The position numbers were made by a program, and so were the translations under genes. From NCBI RefSeq assembly GCF_015752315.1, contig NZ_JADOVJ010000001.1:5572501-5636500 (forward strand): DNA of 64,000 bases, in the 5' to 3' direction. The DNA is from Nocardioides luteus (GTDB lineage: Bacteria > Actinomycetota > Actinomycetes > Propionibacteriales > Nocardioidaceae). The first letter of the stretch is position 1; every line of letters starts with the position of its first letter. This document shows, one piece after another, positions 50,755 through 59,879 of the stretch. Under the pieces are notes generated by a model. That model worked only from the letters and a program-made list of their open reading frames with translations, did not search any database and had not been told where the DNA came from.

Positions 50755-51330
50755 TCAGAACCTGTTGGCGATCTCGGTCAGCTTGGCGACGTACGCCGGC
50801 CAGTCGTACTCCGAGGGGATGTTGTCACCGGGCTTGCGCCAGCCGACCGCTCCGTCGACCTCCTCGCGGAGGATGTCGGCCTGGCCACAGTGGCCGGCGA
50901 GATCGGCGAAGAGGTGCACCAGCATCTGGTGGAGGGTGACCTCCTCGCCGCCCCAGTGCGGCACGTGGCCGACGGCGTCGATCGGCAGCGCGTCGATCGT
51001 CTCGTTCCCGTGAGCGATGACCCGGCGGTAGCGATCGATGATCCCTGCGACCGTCTCGTCCTCGGTGGCGTACCAGTCCGCCTGCGGGTCGACCTCGAAG
51101 TCCTCGTCCGCGATCAGTTCCTCGGGGTGCGGATACGGGCGACCGAACGTCGACCCCAGGTAGACGGCCTCGACCCCGGTGACGTGCTTGATGATGCCGA
51201 GGAGGTTGGTCCCGGTCGGCGTACGCGGCAACCGCGCCTCTCGCTCCGGCAGGTCCTCGACCTTGGAGATCAGCGCCTCGCGGCGTGCGTCGAGGTAGCT
51301 CTTGAGGGTGCTCTTCGGATCAGCGGCCAT
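50755..51330 (-). CDS. DinB/DUF664 family protein
   Basis: This 191-aa four-helix-bundle protein of the DinB superfamily has metal-binding His residues in NLLGIIKHVTG (near 45-55) and LHQMLVHLFADLAGHCGQAD (near 132-151). Some relatives are mycothiol-dependent S-transferases or metal-dependent hydrolases. The activity here is unknown. It is convergent with rplI, separated by the terminator. Confidence 0.85.
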   Translation of the reverse strand: MAADPKSTLKSYLDARREALISKVEDLPEREARLPRTPTGTNLLGIIKHVTGVEAVYLGSTFGRPYPHPEELIADEDFEVDPQADWYATEDETVAGIIDRYRRVIAHGNETIDALPIDAVGHVPHWGGEEVTLHQMLVHLFADLAGHCGQADILREEVDGAVGWRKPGDNIPSEYDWPAYVAKLTEIANRF

Positions 51331-51478
51331 GTGCTGACCTTCGCGCCAAGCGGGATCCGGCGCAACCGAGTATGTGGGACCGGTTGTCTCGAAACCTCAT
51401 CGAAACATCGGGCGGATCTATAACCTGTTCTCTTGCGGATCGCCGGGGATCCGCTGGCGGCCATTCGGGAGGTCCCCC

Positions 51479-51805
51479 ATGTTGACCGATGACAACCGCG
51501 CCGTGCTGGGAAAGCTCGAGGGGATCAAGCCGCACTCCAGGTGGATTCTCGGCGAGACGCTCGAGGTCATGCTGCACAACGGCGTCGACCGGCCGGCGGA
51601 TGTGGCGGTGCGGATGCAGCTGCCGCCGTCGACGGCCGCCTACCGGGTACGTCTCCTGCGCGAGCTCCTCGGGCCGGACCTGCACGACCCGGCTCTCAGG
51701 CTGGCGATGATGCGGGCGTTGCGGTCGGCGCTGCCGCGCTGGCGGGCGGAGGCGGCGTACGCGAAGCGGCGCCGGACGAAAGGTAACCGGGACACATGTT
51801 GTTGA
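51479..51805 (+). CDS. Stand-alone PucR C-terminal-type HTH protein
   Basis: This 108-aa protein matches only the C-terminal HTH_30 domain of PucR/CdaR activators: TLEVMLHNG...PADVAVRMQLPPSTAAYRVRLLRELLGPDLHDP, then RLAMMRALR. No sensor domain exists. The ATG at 51479 has GGGAGG six bases upstream. A longer upstream frame lacks a site. It lies before a secreted protein gene. Confidence 0.7.
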   Translation: MLTDDNRAVLGKLEGIKPHSRWILGETLEVMLHNGVDRPADVAVRMQLPPSTAAYRVRLLRELLGPDLHDPALRLAMMRALRSALPRWRAEAAYAKRRRTKGNRDTCC

Positions 51806-51920
51806 TATGAACGAAATAGTGCGGGTCCCTGGTCCGGACCAGCCCGTCCGTGCCGAGCCGCTCCTAGCGTGATCGTCGGCCGAGACCACTCGGCCGACCC
51901 CACCACCAGAGGAGCGTGTC

Positions 51921-52592
51921 ATGTCGAACATGTCCAAGCTGGCCAGATTCACCGTCGTACCGGTCGCAGCCGTCGCCGCGATCGGCCTCGCCTCCCCGGC
52001 AGCCTTCGCCGCCTCGAGCTACAACCTGAGCGCCGGATCCGCAGCCGCCGGGTCGAGCGTCGCCTTCGGAGCGCAGGGGAGCGGTATCACGTTCACCGAC
52101 GTCACCGCCGGCGCCACGGTCACCTGCAGCGGCAGCTCGATCTCGGGCACCGCGACCCCGGGTGCTGCCATCAGCGGCACCGGGATCGCCGCGCTCGACG
52201 GTTCCAGCGTCTCCTTCACCGACTGCACCGGCCCTGCGGGGATCGACTTCACGGTCACCGGATCGGGCACGTGGTCACTCGATGCCACCGGTGACACCGA
52301 TGCGAACGGCTCCACCGCCGGCAACATCAGCGGGATCTCGGCCAGGGTCAGCGGCTCGGGCTGCTCGTTCGACGCGACCGGCTCGGTGGCCGGTGCCTAC
52401 ACGAACGGCGCCTCCTCGGGCACGCTCACCCTCCCCGGCAGCGAGCCCACCCTGACGCTGTCCAACGTGTCCGGCTTCCTGTGCGGTGTCGCCGGCATCG
52501 CCAACGGCGACCAGGTCTCCTTCGCGGCGACCTACACCGTGAACGCGACCGACGCGGCCAACAACCCGATCCAGGTCACCAGCAACCCCTGA
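51921..52592 (+). CDS. Secreted Ser/Gly/Ala-rich protein of unknown function
   Basis: This 223-aa protein has a clear signal peptide (about 1-31, cleavage after AFA-A). A beta-rich mature part follows, full of Gly, Ser, Thr and Ala, with four Cys likely forming two disulfides (TCSGS, DCTGP, GCSFD, LCGVA). No family is recognised. GAGGAG lies seven bases before ATG 51921. It is monocistronic. Confidence 0.75.
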   Translation: MSNMSKLARFTVVPVAAVAAIGLASPAAFAASSYNLSAGSAAAGSSVAFGAQGSGITFTDVTAGATVTCSGSSISGTATPGAAISGTGIAALDGSSVSFTDCTGPAGIDFTVTGSGTWSLDATGDTDANGSTAGNISGISARVSGSGCSFDATGSVAGAYTNGASSGTLTLPGSEPTLTLSNVSGFLCGVAGIANGDQVSFAATYTVNATDAANNPIQVTSNP

Positions 52593-52619
52593 TGTCAGCA
52601 CTGGCTGGTCACCGTCGGC

Positions 52620-53993
52620 TCAGACGCCGGTGACCAGCCAGTGGTCGCTGCGCGCACGGAGCGTCAGCACCACGAAGCGGGCGCCCATGAAGCCGATCGC
52701 GAAGGTGATCCACACCCACACCAGCCCACCGCCCAGGATGACGGCCAGGGCGACCAGCGGGACATAGGCGACCAGGGTCCAGATGCCGCCCCAGGCCAGG
52801 TAGCGCCCGTCGCCGGCGCCGATCAGCACCCCGTCGAGCACGAAGACCACGCCGGCCAGCGGCTGCGCGATCGCCGCCACGATGACCACCGGCACCAACA
52901 GCTCCCGCACCGCCCGGTCCTCGGTGAAGAGTGCGCCGAGGAAGGGCGAGAGAGCAGCCAGCAGTACGCCGACAGCAACCCCGATCACGACGCCCCACCA
53001 CACCATCCGGGCCGTGATGGCCCGGGTCTCCCGGGTGTCGCCGGCCCCCAGCGACCGACCGGTCAGCGCCTGGGCGGCGATCGCGATCGCGTCGAGCACG
53101 AACGCCAGGAACGTCCACAGGGTGAAGGCGATCTGGTGGGTCGCCAGCCCGACGGCCTGGTCGCCGACGGTGAGATGGGTGACGGCGTACGTCGTGACCA
53201 GGAGCGCCACCCGCAGCGTCAGCGTGCGCACGACGAGGGCCACACCGGCCCGCGCGGCGGCTCGGATCCCGGGCGCGTCCGGTCGCAGCGGCACCGACTC
53301 GGCGCGGGCGGCGCGCACCACGACGTAGGTCAGCATCCCGGCCGCCAGCACCTGTGCGATCACCGACCCGATCGCCGAGCCCGCGATCCCCAGACCGGCG
53401 CCGTAGACGAGGCCGAGGTTGAGCACGATGTTGAGTACGTTGGCGACCACTGCCGCGACCAGCGGTGTCCTGGTGTCCTGGAGCCCGCGGAGGACGCCGG
53501 TCGCTGCGAGCATCATCAGCAGCGGCGTCACACCGAGGACGGCGATCCGGAGGTAGGTCGTCGCCGGGCCGACCACGTCGTCGCCCGCGCCGATCGCCCG
53601 GCTGAGGGGCTCGGCCAGCACCATCACCGGGACGGTCACGACGACCCCGATGATCACCGCGAGCCAGATCCCGTCGATCCCCTGCCGGAGGGCACCGGCG
53701 GTGTCGCCGGCGCCGATCCGGCGGGCGACCGATGCTGTCGTGCCGTACGCGAGGAAGACGCAGAGACCGACGATCGTCTGGAGCACGACCCCCGCGACAC
53801 CGAGGCCGGCGAGCTCGCGGGTGCCGAGGTGGCCCACGATCGCGGAGTCCGCCAGCAGGAAGAGTGGCTCCGCGACGAGTGCCAAGAACGCCGGGATCGC
53901 GAGCCGCCAGATCTCCTTGTCGAGGCCTCGGCGGTCGGTCTTCGAGTAGCTCTTCGCATCCGCCGGGGTCGTCACGGTCTCAAGGTTAAACAC
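52620..53993 (-). CDS. MATE family efflux transporter (DinF-like)
   Basis: This 457-aa protein has about 12 membrane helices in two homologous halves and conserved MATE segments (EPLFLLADSAIVGHLGTRELAGLGVA near 40-65). It exports cationic compounds by cation antiport. It is divergent from dnaB. Confidence 0.92.
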   Translation of the reverse strand: MFNLETVTTPADAKSYSKTDRRGLDKEIWRLAIPAFLALVAEPLFLLADSAIVGHLGTRELAGLGVAGVVLQTIVGLCVFLAYGTTASVARRIGAGDTAGALRQGIDGIWLAVIIGVVVTVPVMVLAEPLSRAIGAGDDVVGPATTYLRIAVLGVTPLLMMLAATGVLRGLQDTRTPLVAAVVANVLNIVLNLGLVYGAGLGIAGSAIGSVIAQVLAAGMLTYVVVRAARAESVPLRPDAPGIRAAARAGVALVVRTLTLRVALLVTTYAVTHLTVGDQAVGLATHQIAFTLWTFLAFVLDAIAIAAQALTGRSLGAGDTRETRAITARMVWWGVVIGVAVGVLLAALSPFLGALFTEDRAVRELLVPVVIVAAIAQPLAGVVFVLDGVLIGAGDGRYLAWGGIWTLVAYVPLVALAVILGGGLVWVWITFAIGFMGARFVVLTLRARSDHWLVTGV

Positions 53994-54020
53994 CGCCGGC
54001 GCGAAGCGTTGTTCAGGGCA

Positions 54021-54277
54021 GGTGGAAAACCTGTGGAAAACGTCGTTGCGGCGCTATGTCGACAAAACGCCTGAGGTGGAACGACGATCCTGGGGGTAAA
54101 TCAGGATGCGTTGCGTACTTTCTTCCGTCCACAGGACGTGAACTACGAAGTCGCAGGTCAGAGTGGGTTTACTGATTACGTTGCACTAGTTATGCACAGC
54201 CAGTTCCCCAGGCTGTTCACATTGACCAGGGTGTCGTCCACCGCTATCCCCTGGTTATCCCCAGGGCCTGTGGATAA
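54021..54277. promoter_or_regulatory. DnaA-box cluster upstream of dnaB
   Basis: Boxes matching TTATCCACA or TTTTCCACA occur at 54032-54040 (reverse), 54190-54198 (TTATGCACA) and 54269-54277 (reverse, exact TTATCCACA). Near-boxes occur at 54021-54029, 54125-54133 and 54255-54263. The whole 450-bp gap between the MATE gene and dnaB is gene-free and relatively AT-richer. Confidence 0.7.
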
Positions 54278-54445
54278 CCCTCTGTCGCCGATGTGGTCTG
54301 CGACGTAGGGTCGCGGAGACTTGAGGTGTCGTCGAGGGTCGGCCCGGGACTGCGCGAGCAGAACTGTCGGTGCTCACCCGTAGCGTGGGAACCGGACCGA
54401 CCGAGATCACGCCGCGACGATCCGCAGACATGGAGGGGCAAGGGA

Positions 54446-55876
54446 ATGAGCGTCACTGAGACCGGCTCGATGGACGGTCCGGGCGACTTCCCGGAGCCGC
54501 CCTTCGAGGAGTGGGGCGACGGCCCCGCGGCGTACGAGCCGGGCAACGCTCCGCGCGCGGTCAACGACCGCACCCCGCCGCAGGACATGGCCGCCGAGCA
54601 GGCCGTCTTGGGCTCGATGCTGATCTCCAAGGACGCCATCGCCGACGTCTCCGAGACGCTGCGCGGCACCGACTTCTACCGCCCGACCCACGAGTCGATC
54701 TACGACTCGATCCTCGATCTCTACAGCCGCGGCGAGCCGGCCGACATGGTCACCGTCGCCGACGACCTGCGGCGCAAGGGCGAGCTCGAGCGCATCGGTG
54801 GTGCGCCCTACCTGCACACGCTCGCCTCCAACGTCCCGATCGCCGCCAACGCGGCCTACTACGGCGAGATCGTCCGCGACAAGTCCGTCCTGCGGCGCCT
54901 GGTCGAGGCCGGCACCAAGATCGTGCAGATCGGCTACGCCGGCGAGGGCGAGGTCGACAACATCGTCGACGAGGCCCAGGCCGAGGTCTTCAAGCTCACC
55001 GACAAGCGCTCCGGTGAGGACTACTCGCCACTCGCCGACATCATGGACGGCGTCCTCGACGAGATCGAGGCGATCTCCAACCGCGAGGCCGGCCTCTACG
55101 GCGTCCCGACCGGCTTCGCCGACTTCGACGAGCTCACCAACGGCTTCCACTCCGGCCAGATGATCATCGTCGCGGCCCGACCCGCGATGGGTAAGTCGAC
55201 CCTGGCCCTCGACTTCTGCCGGGCGGCCTCGATCCACAACAACCTGACCAGCGTCTTCTTCAGCCTGGAGATGAGCCGCTCCGAGATCACCATGCGTCTC
55301 CTCTCCGCGGAGGCGAAGGTGCCGCTCAACCACATCCGCAACGGCAACATGTCCGACGACGACTGGAACAAGCTGGCCCGCAAGATGGGCGAGGTCTCCA
55401 GCGCGCCGATGTTCATCGACGACAGCCCCAACATGACGATGATGGAGATCCGCAGCAAGGCCCGAAGGCTCAAGCAGCGCCACGACCTCCGGCTCATCGT
55501 GATCGACTACCTCCAGCTGATGAGCTCCGGCAAGAAGGTCGAGTCCCGTCAGCTCGAGGTCTCCGAGTTCTCCCGTCAGATCAAGCTGCTGGCCAAGGAG
55601 CTCGAGGTCCCGATCATCGCGCTCTCCCAGCTCAACCGTGGTTCCGAGCAGCGCGCCGACAAGCGCCCGGCCGTCTCCGACCTCCGTGAGTCCGGATCGC
55701 TCGAGCAGGACGCCGACATGGTCGTCCTCCTCCACCGTGACGACGTCTACGAGAAGGAGTCGACCCGCCCCGGCGAGGCGGACGTGATCATCGCCAAGCA
55801 CCGTAACGGCCCCACCCGCGACCTCGTCGTCGCCTTCCAGGGTCACTACAGCCGCTTCGTCGACATGGCCCACTGA
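54446..55876 (+). CDS. dnaB: Replicative DNA helicase DnaB
   Basis: This 476-aa hexameric 5'-3' helicase has an N-terminal domain (TPPQDMAAEQAVLGSMLI near 42-59) and a RecA-like C-terminal domain. Walker A is RPAMGKST near 243-250 and the H4/DnaB motif is DYLQLMSSG near 353-361. The Arg-finger-containing SDLRESGSLEQDAD segment follows. No intein is present. ATG 54446 is preceded by GGAGGGGCAAGGG. Confidence 0.97.
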   Translation: MSVTETGSMDGPGDFPEPPFEEWGDGPAAYEPGNAPRAVNDRTPPQDMAAEQAVLGSMLISKDAIADVSETLRGTDFYRPTHESIYDSILDLYSRGEPADMVTVADDLRRKGELERIGGAPYLHTLASNVPIAANAAYYGEIVRDKSVLRRLVEAGTKIVQIGYAGEGEVDNIVDEAQAEVFKLTDKRSGEDYSPLADIMDGVLDEIEAISNREAGLYGVPTGFADFDELTNGFHSGQMIIVAARPAMGKSTLALDFCRAASIHNNLTSVFFSLEMSRSEITMRLLSAEAKVPLNHIRNGNMSDDDWNKLARKMGEVSSAPMFIDDSPNMTMMEIRSKARRLKQRHDLRLIVIDYLQLMSSGKKVESRQLEVSEFSRQIKLLAKELEVPIIALSQLNRGSEQRADKRPAVSDLRESGSLEQDADMVVLLHRDDVYEKESTRPGEADVIIAKHRNGPTRDLVVAFQGHYSRFVDMAH

Positions 55877-55994
55877 CGCCTCGGGCGACGCCGAGCTCGT
55901 TTCCCACCACGGGGGCCGAGCTTTGGAACTACGCTGCGATGGGGCGCGGCACCCGACAGCCGCTGACCCTCGAGAGAAGGGTAGGTGGCTTGAG

Positions 55995-56594
55995 ATGGTG
56001 CACGTGACGCGCGGCTTCACGGGCAGGCACCCTGCAACGGACGACCGACTGCCTCCTGGGCAATACCTGACCGACGACTTTCCCGTGCTGTCCGCCGGTC
56101 CGACACCCGCCATCCGACGAGACGAGTGGACCTTCAGCATCAGGGACGGAGACCAGGCCCTGCGATCCTGGACATGGGACGAGTTCACGGCCCTGCCCGC
56201 GGAGGACATCACGGTCGACATCCACTGCGTGACTCGTTGGAGCCGACTGGACACCGCCTGGAGAGGTGTCGCCATCGACGATCTCCTGGCAGACGTCGAC
56301 ACCGCGGCCGAGTACGTGCTCGCTCGCTCCTACGGCGGCTACACCACGAACCTTCCGCTCGAGGACCTGCTCGACGGCAAGGCCTGGATCGCTTACGAAC
56401 ACGACGGGGACGACCTTCCCGCCGAGCACGGCGGACCAGCTCGACTTCTGGTCCCGCACCTGTACCTCTGGAAGTCCGCCAAGTGGATCAAGAGCCTCGA
56501 TCTCGTCGATGACGACGACCCGGGCTTCTGGGAGTCGCTCGGCTATCACGACTACGGCGACCCATGGCGCGAACAGCGATACCAGGGCGACTAG
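55995..56594 (+). CDS. Sulfite oxidase-like molybdopterin-binding oxidoreductase
   Basis: This 199-aa single-domain protein of the oxidoreductase molybdopterin family (PF00174) has the Mo-ligating Cys in VDIHCVTRWS (near 76-85), and motifs such as GYTTNLPLEDLL and LYLWKSAKWIKSL. No twin-arginine signal or C-terminal dimerisation domain occurs, so it is a small cytosolic version. It is the first gene of a three-gene operon with a flavoprotein reductase and DUF6510. The substrate is unknown. Confidence 0.9.
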   Translation: MVHVTRGFTGRHPATDDRLPPGQYLTDDFPVLSAGPTPAIRRDEWTFSIRDGDQALRSWTWDEFTALPAEDITVDIHCVTRWSRLDTAWRGVAIDDLLADVDTAAEYVLARSYGGYTTNLPLEDLLDGKAWIAYEHDGDDLPAEHGGPARLLVPHLYLWKSAKWIKSLDLVDDDDPGFWESLGYHDYGDPWREQRYQGD

Positions 56595-56596
56595 GC

Positions 56597-57322
56597 GTGC
56601 GGCGCTGGCAGAGCGCCACCGTGACCGGAAGTCGCGCGGAGACGGCCACGGCCCACACCTTGTCCCTGCGGGTCGACGAATGGAATGGCCACCTGCCCGG
56701 GCAGCACGTCGATGTTCGGCTGACCGCCCCGGACGGCTACCAGGCCGTACGCAGCTACTCACTCGCAGCGCCGGCCGACGACGGCGTCATCGAGATCACC
56801 GTGCAGCGCCTGCCCGGAGGCGAGGTCTCTGAGTTCCTCACCGATATCGCCATGATCGGCGACGAGCTCGAGGTCCGAGGCCCTCTCGGCAACTGGTTCG
56901 TGTGGGATCAGGAGGACCCTTCGCCCGTTCTCCTCGTCGCGGGCGGATCGGGCGTCGTTCCTCTCATGTCCATGATCCGTGCTCGCCACCAAGCCGACAT
57001 CCAGACACCATTTCACCTCATCCACTCCGTACGAACCCCGCAGGATCGCATCTACGGAGACGAGCTCACCCGGCTCGCAGCCCAGGCCGGAGGGCCTTCG
57101 GTGACGTGGCTGTACACACGCACCGCACCCCCGTCCGAGACGCGTCCGCCAGGTCGACTCCGTCAGAACGATCTCGACGACGGAAGCAGTTGGACGTCGG
57201 GGGCAACGCCGACCTGTTTCATCTGCGGCCCCACCGGTTTCGTCGAAGACGCGGCGAACCACCTGCTCGCAGCCGGGCACCATGCCGACCGGATCCGTAC
57301 CGAACGTTTCGGCGGCCGGTGA
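56597..57322 (+). CDS. FAD/NAD(P)-binding ferredoxin reductase-like protein
   Basis: This 241-aa protein has a FAD domain (RSYSLAAP near residues 52-59 as the RxYS motif) and an NAD(P) domain (LLVAGGSGVVPLMSM near 111-125). The CGPTGFVEDA signature is at the C-terminal end. It lacks a 2Fe-2S domain. GTG 56597 starts two bases after the previous stop. It likely supplies electrons to the molybdoenzyme. Confidence 0.9.
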   Translation: MRRWQSATVTGSRAETATAHTLSLRVDEWNGHLPGQHVDVRLTAPDGYQAVRSYSLAAPADDGVIEITVQRLPGGEVSEFLTDIAMIGDELEVRGPLGNWFVWDQEDPSPVLLVAGGSGVVPLMSMIRARHQADIQTPFHLIHSVRTPQDRIYGDELTRLAAQAGGPSVTWLYTRTAPPSETRPPGRLRQNDLDDGSSWTSGATPTCFICGPTGFVEDAANHLLAAGHHADRIRTERFGGR

Positions 57323-57365
57323 GCGAGACCACTGCACCACGAGTCATGGAAAGGAAGACCCTGTC

Positions 57366-57644
57366 ATGAGCGAACACCGTGACGGCAACGCGCTAGCAGG
57401 ACCGCTCGCCGACATCTTCACCGTCGAAGCCACCACCGCCGAGGTGCGGTGCCGAGCCTGTGGGCTGTCGACAACGCTGGCCCAGCTCGTCGTCTACGGG
57501 CCCGAGCCGGGCCTCGTGGGACGCTGCCCAGGGTGCACCGAATACGTCATCCGCGTGGCGACGACGCCGTCAGGCACCTGGCTCGACCTCGGCGGAGCCA
57601 CCTCGTTCCACTTCACATCGACGGTCGACGTTCCGATCCGCTGA
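57366..57644 (+). CDS. DUF6510 family zinc-ribbon protein
   Basis: This 92-aa protein has two CxxC pairs (CRACG near 30-34 and CPGC near 56-59), forming a probable zinc ribbon. It occurs downstream of the molybdopterin oxidoreductase and reductase pair in many Actinobacteria. Its role may be maturation or electron transfer; this is inference. Its last 32 bp overlap the convergent LtrA gene. Confidence 0.85.
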   Translation: MSEHRDGNALAGPLADIFTVEATTAEVRCRACGLSTTLAQLVVYGPEPGLVGRCPGCTEYVIRVATTPSGTWLDLGGATSFHFTSTVDVPIR

Positions 57645-58881
57645 GAGCGTGCGGGGCGAGGGCGGCCGCGAGATCGCGGTGTCCGACGAGCTCGAACCCC
57701 GCGATGGGGATCACGGCCGCGACCGCGATCACCGCCAGGCCCACGGCGATGGAGACGCCCGCTGCGACCAGGACGACGGCCAGGACGGTCACTGCCGAGG
57801 TGCCGATGATCAGGCCGACGTGACGACGGTTGCGGCTTCTGACCAGGGTGCTCCACTGGGCGTAGAGCATCCAGACGAAGATCACCAGGGGGATCGCGAC
57901 CGTCAGGATGGTGGGTACGGCCCCGATCTCGGAGTCGTGCTCGAGGCGGAGTGCGGCGACGTGCAGGCCGGCACCGACGGCCACGATCGCGCCCACGATG
58001 ACGTGGTGCCCGTAGGACCAGAAGAACACCCGCTCCCGGTGGACTCGGAGGACGAGTGCTGAGGGGACGGTGAAGTACATCCACCACATCGCGAGCGCGA
58101 GCCCGATCCCCGCGGTCGCGGTCACGGCCGCATCGATGCTCCAACCGGCGGGACCGTGCACTGTCGCCGACACCGCGGCGATGGTGCCGAGGACGACCTC
58201 GCCGAGGGCGACGATGACGAGCAGCCCGTAGCGCTCCGCGACGTGGTCGGCGTTCCAGGGAGTCCCGCCCTTCCCGCGCTGCGCGATCACCGGCCCGACC
58301 GTCTCGATCGCGAGCAGCGCCACCCCGACGACTGCAGCTGCGGGCAGCGGAAGGGCGGCCGCCACGAGGATCGTCCATCCGGCCTGGGCGAGGGCGATGG
58401 TCCAGAAGTACGTCATCAGTGCCGGCCGACGTACCGGATCGTTGCGGGCCGCCCGCAGCCACTGGACCGCCATCGGCACGCGCATCACGACATAGCCGCC
58501 GACCACGATGCCGTAGCCGCCGTCCTCGGCCCCGGCGAGCGAGGCGAACATCTCGGGCAGCCCGAGCGCGACGATGCCGACGCCGACCATCTGCACCATG
58601 GTGGTGAGCCGGCAGATCCAGTCGTCCTCGTCGTACGCCGATGCGAACCAGGTGTAGCTGCCCCAGGCCCACGAGATCAGAACGACCCCGAGGCAGAATC
58701 CGACGACCCCGACAGCTGGCCGGCCCGCCGCGACGTGGTGCGCCAGCTCGTCGGCCGCTTGTCCGAAGGCGACGATGAACACCAGGTCGTACAGCAGCTC
58801 CAGCGGGGTGGCCGATCGGTGCTCCTCGGCCGGTGAGCGACCCACCAGGCTGCGCCGACGGTGCGCGAGTGCGCTGGCCAT
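57613..58881 (-). CDS. Low temperature requirement protein A (LtrA) family membrane protein
   Basis: This 422-aa protein has about 12 membrane helices. It begins with the LtrA signature (TPLELLYDLVFIVAFGQAADELAHH near 25-49) and contains a DxxNADHVAERYGLLVIVALGE-type segment. LtrA was first linked to cold growth in Listeria; its molecular function is unknown. It starts on the last base of the hydrolase stop codon, so the genes are coupled. Confidence 0.9.
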   Translation of the reverse strand: MASALAHRRRSLVGRSPAEEHRSATPLELLYDLVFIVAFGQAADELAHHVAAGRPAVGVVGFCLGVVLISWAWGSYTWFASAYDEDDWICRLTTMVQMVGVGIVALGLPEMFASLAGAEDGGYGIVVGGYVVMRVPMAVQWLRAARNDPVRRPALMTYFWTIALAQAGWTILVAAALPLPAAAVVGVALLAIETVGPVIAQRGKGGTPWNADHVAERYGLLVIVALGEVVLGTIAAVSATVHGPAGWSIDAAVTATAGIGLALAMWWMYFTVPSALVLRVHRERVFFWSYGHHVIVGAIVAVGAGLHVAALRLEHDSEIGAVPTILTVAIPLVIFVWMLYAQWSTLVRSRNRRHVGLIIGTSAVTVLAVVLVAAGVSIAVGLAVIAVAAVIPIAGFELVGHRDLAAALAPHALSGSERRPSM

Positions 58882-59879
58882 CAGCTCGCGAGCCTCGGGT
58901 CGCAGAGCACGCGCGAGAGCCAGTCGCTTCGGGCGGCTCGTGCTGCCTGCGACACCTGGGCCTGGGGGAAGAGGGCATCGAAACCGTGGAAGCCACCGGC
59001 CCAGACGTGGAGCTCGGCCTGCCCGCCCGCGGCCCAGATGCGGGAGGCGTACGCGACGTTCTCGTCGCGGAAGACCTCGGCACTACCCGCGTCGACATAG
59101 GTGGTCGGCAGCCCGGCGAGATCCTCGTCGAGCGCCGGCGAGACGTAGCCGGGAACGTCGCCGTCGGCGAGATCGCCGAGGACCGATCGCCAACCGAACT
59201 CGTTCGCCTCGCGGGACCAGACACCGGGACCCGTGAACTGGCGGCTGGACTCCGTCGTGTTGCGATGGTCGAGCATGGGGCAGATCAGGACCTGAGCCGC
59301 GATCGCCGGACCTCGCCGATCGCGCGCCAGCAGGGTGGCGCCGGCCGCGAGCCCGCCACCCGCGCTCGTACCGGCAACGATGATCCGAGCGGGATCGATG
59401 CCGAGCTCGTCCGCGTGCGAGGCCACCCAGCTGAGGCCGGCATAGCAGTCCTCCACGAGCGTCGCCCCCGATGCCTCGGGCGCGAGGCGGTAGTCGACCG
59501 ACACCACGGTGGCGCCGAAGCTTTCGAGCCAGTCGAGCGGGATGTCGATCTGGGAGAAGCGGTCACCCATGACCATCCCGCCGCCGTGCACCCAGTAGAT
59601 GCACGGGGCCGCCGTGCCGGGTTCGCCGCCTCTCGCCGGGGTGAGGATGGTGAGAGGGAGAGGCGCGCCGTCGAAGCTGCGGACGGTGATGTCGCGCTGG
59701 TTCAGATCGTGCCCGGCAAGCGCCACCTCGGCGTCGACGGTCGCGAACGGGCGGATCATGGGAAGGGTCTCCGCGCTGAGCGGAGGAACCTCGGGCATGT
59801 CGGCGAGCAGCGCGCCGAGCTCAGGATCGAGGCTCGGCCGAGCGGTCGTCATGGTGGCTGCGTCGTCCATGGCGGTCAC
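58881..59879 (-). CDS. Alpha/beta hydrolase (HSL/esterase family)
   Basis: This 332-aa esterase has the oxyanion HGGG motif (YWVHGGGMVMGD near 94-105) and nucleophile elbow GTSAGGG with catalytic Ser near 168. The acid and His (WAGGFHGFDALF) are near the C-terminus. It belongs to the hormone-sensitive-lipase group that hydrolyses short acyl esters. It overlaps the ABM gene upstream and the LtrA gene downstream. Confidence 0.93.
   Translation of the reverse strand: MTAMDDAATMTTARPSLDPELGALLADMPEVPPLSAETLPMIRPFATVDAEVALAGHDLNQRDITVRSFDGAPLPLTILTPARGGEPGTAAPCIYWVHGGGMVMGDRFSQIDIPLDWLESFGATVVSVDYRLAPEASGATLVEDCYAGLSWVASHADELGIDPARIIVAGTSAGGGLAAGATLLARDRRGPAIAAQVLICPMLDHRNTTESSRQFTGPGVWSREANEFGWRSVLGDLADGDVPGYVSPALDEDLAGLPTTYVDAGSAEVFRDENVAYASRIWAAGGQAELHVWAGGFHGFDALFPQAQVSQAARAARSDWLSRVLCDPRLAS

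Noticed and set aside
54446..55876. Intein in DnaB
   Set aside because: Motifs are continuous and length is normal.
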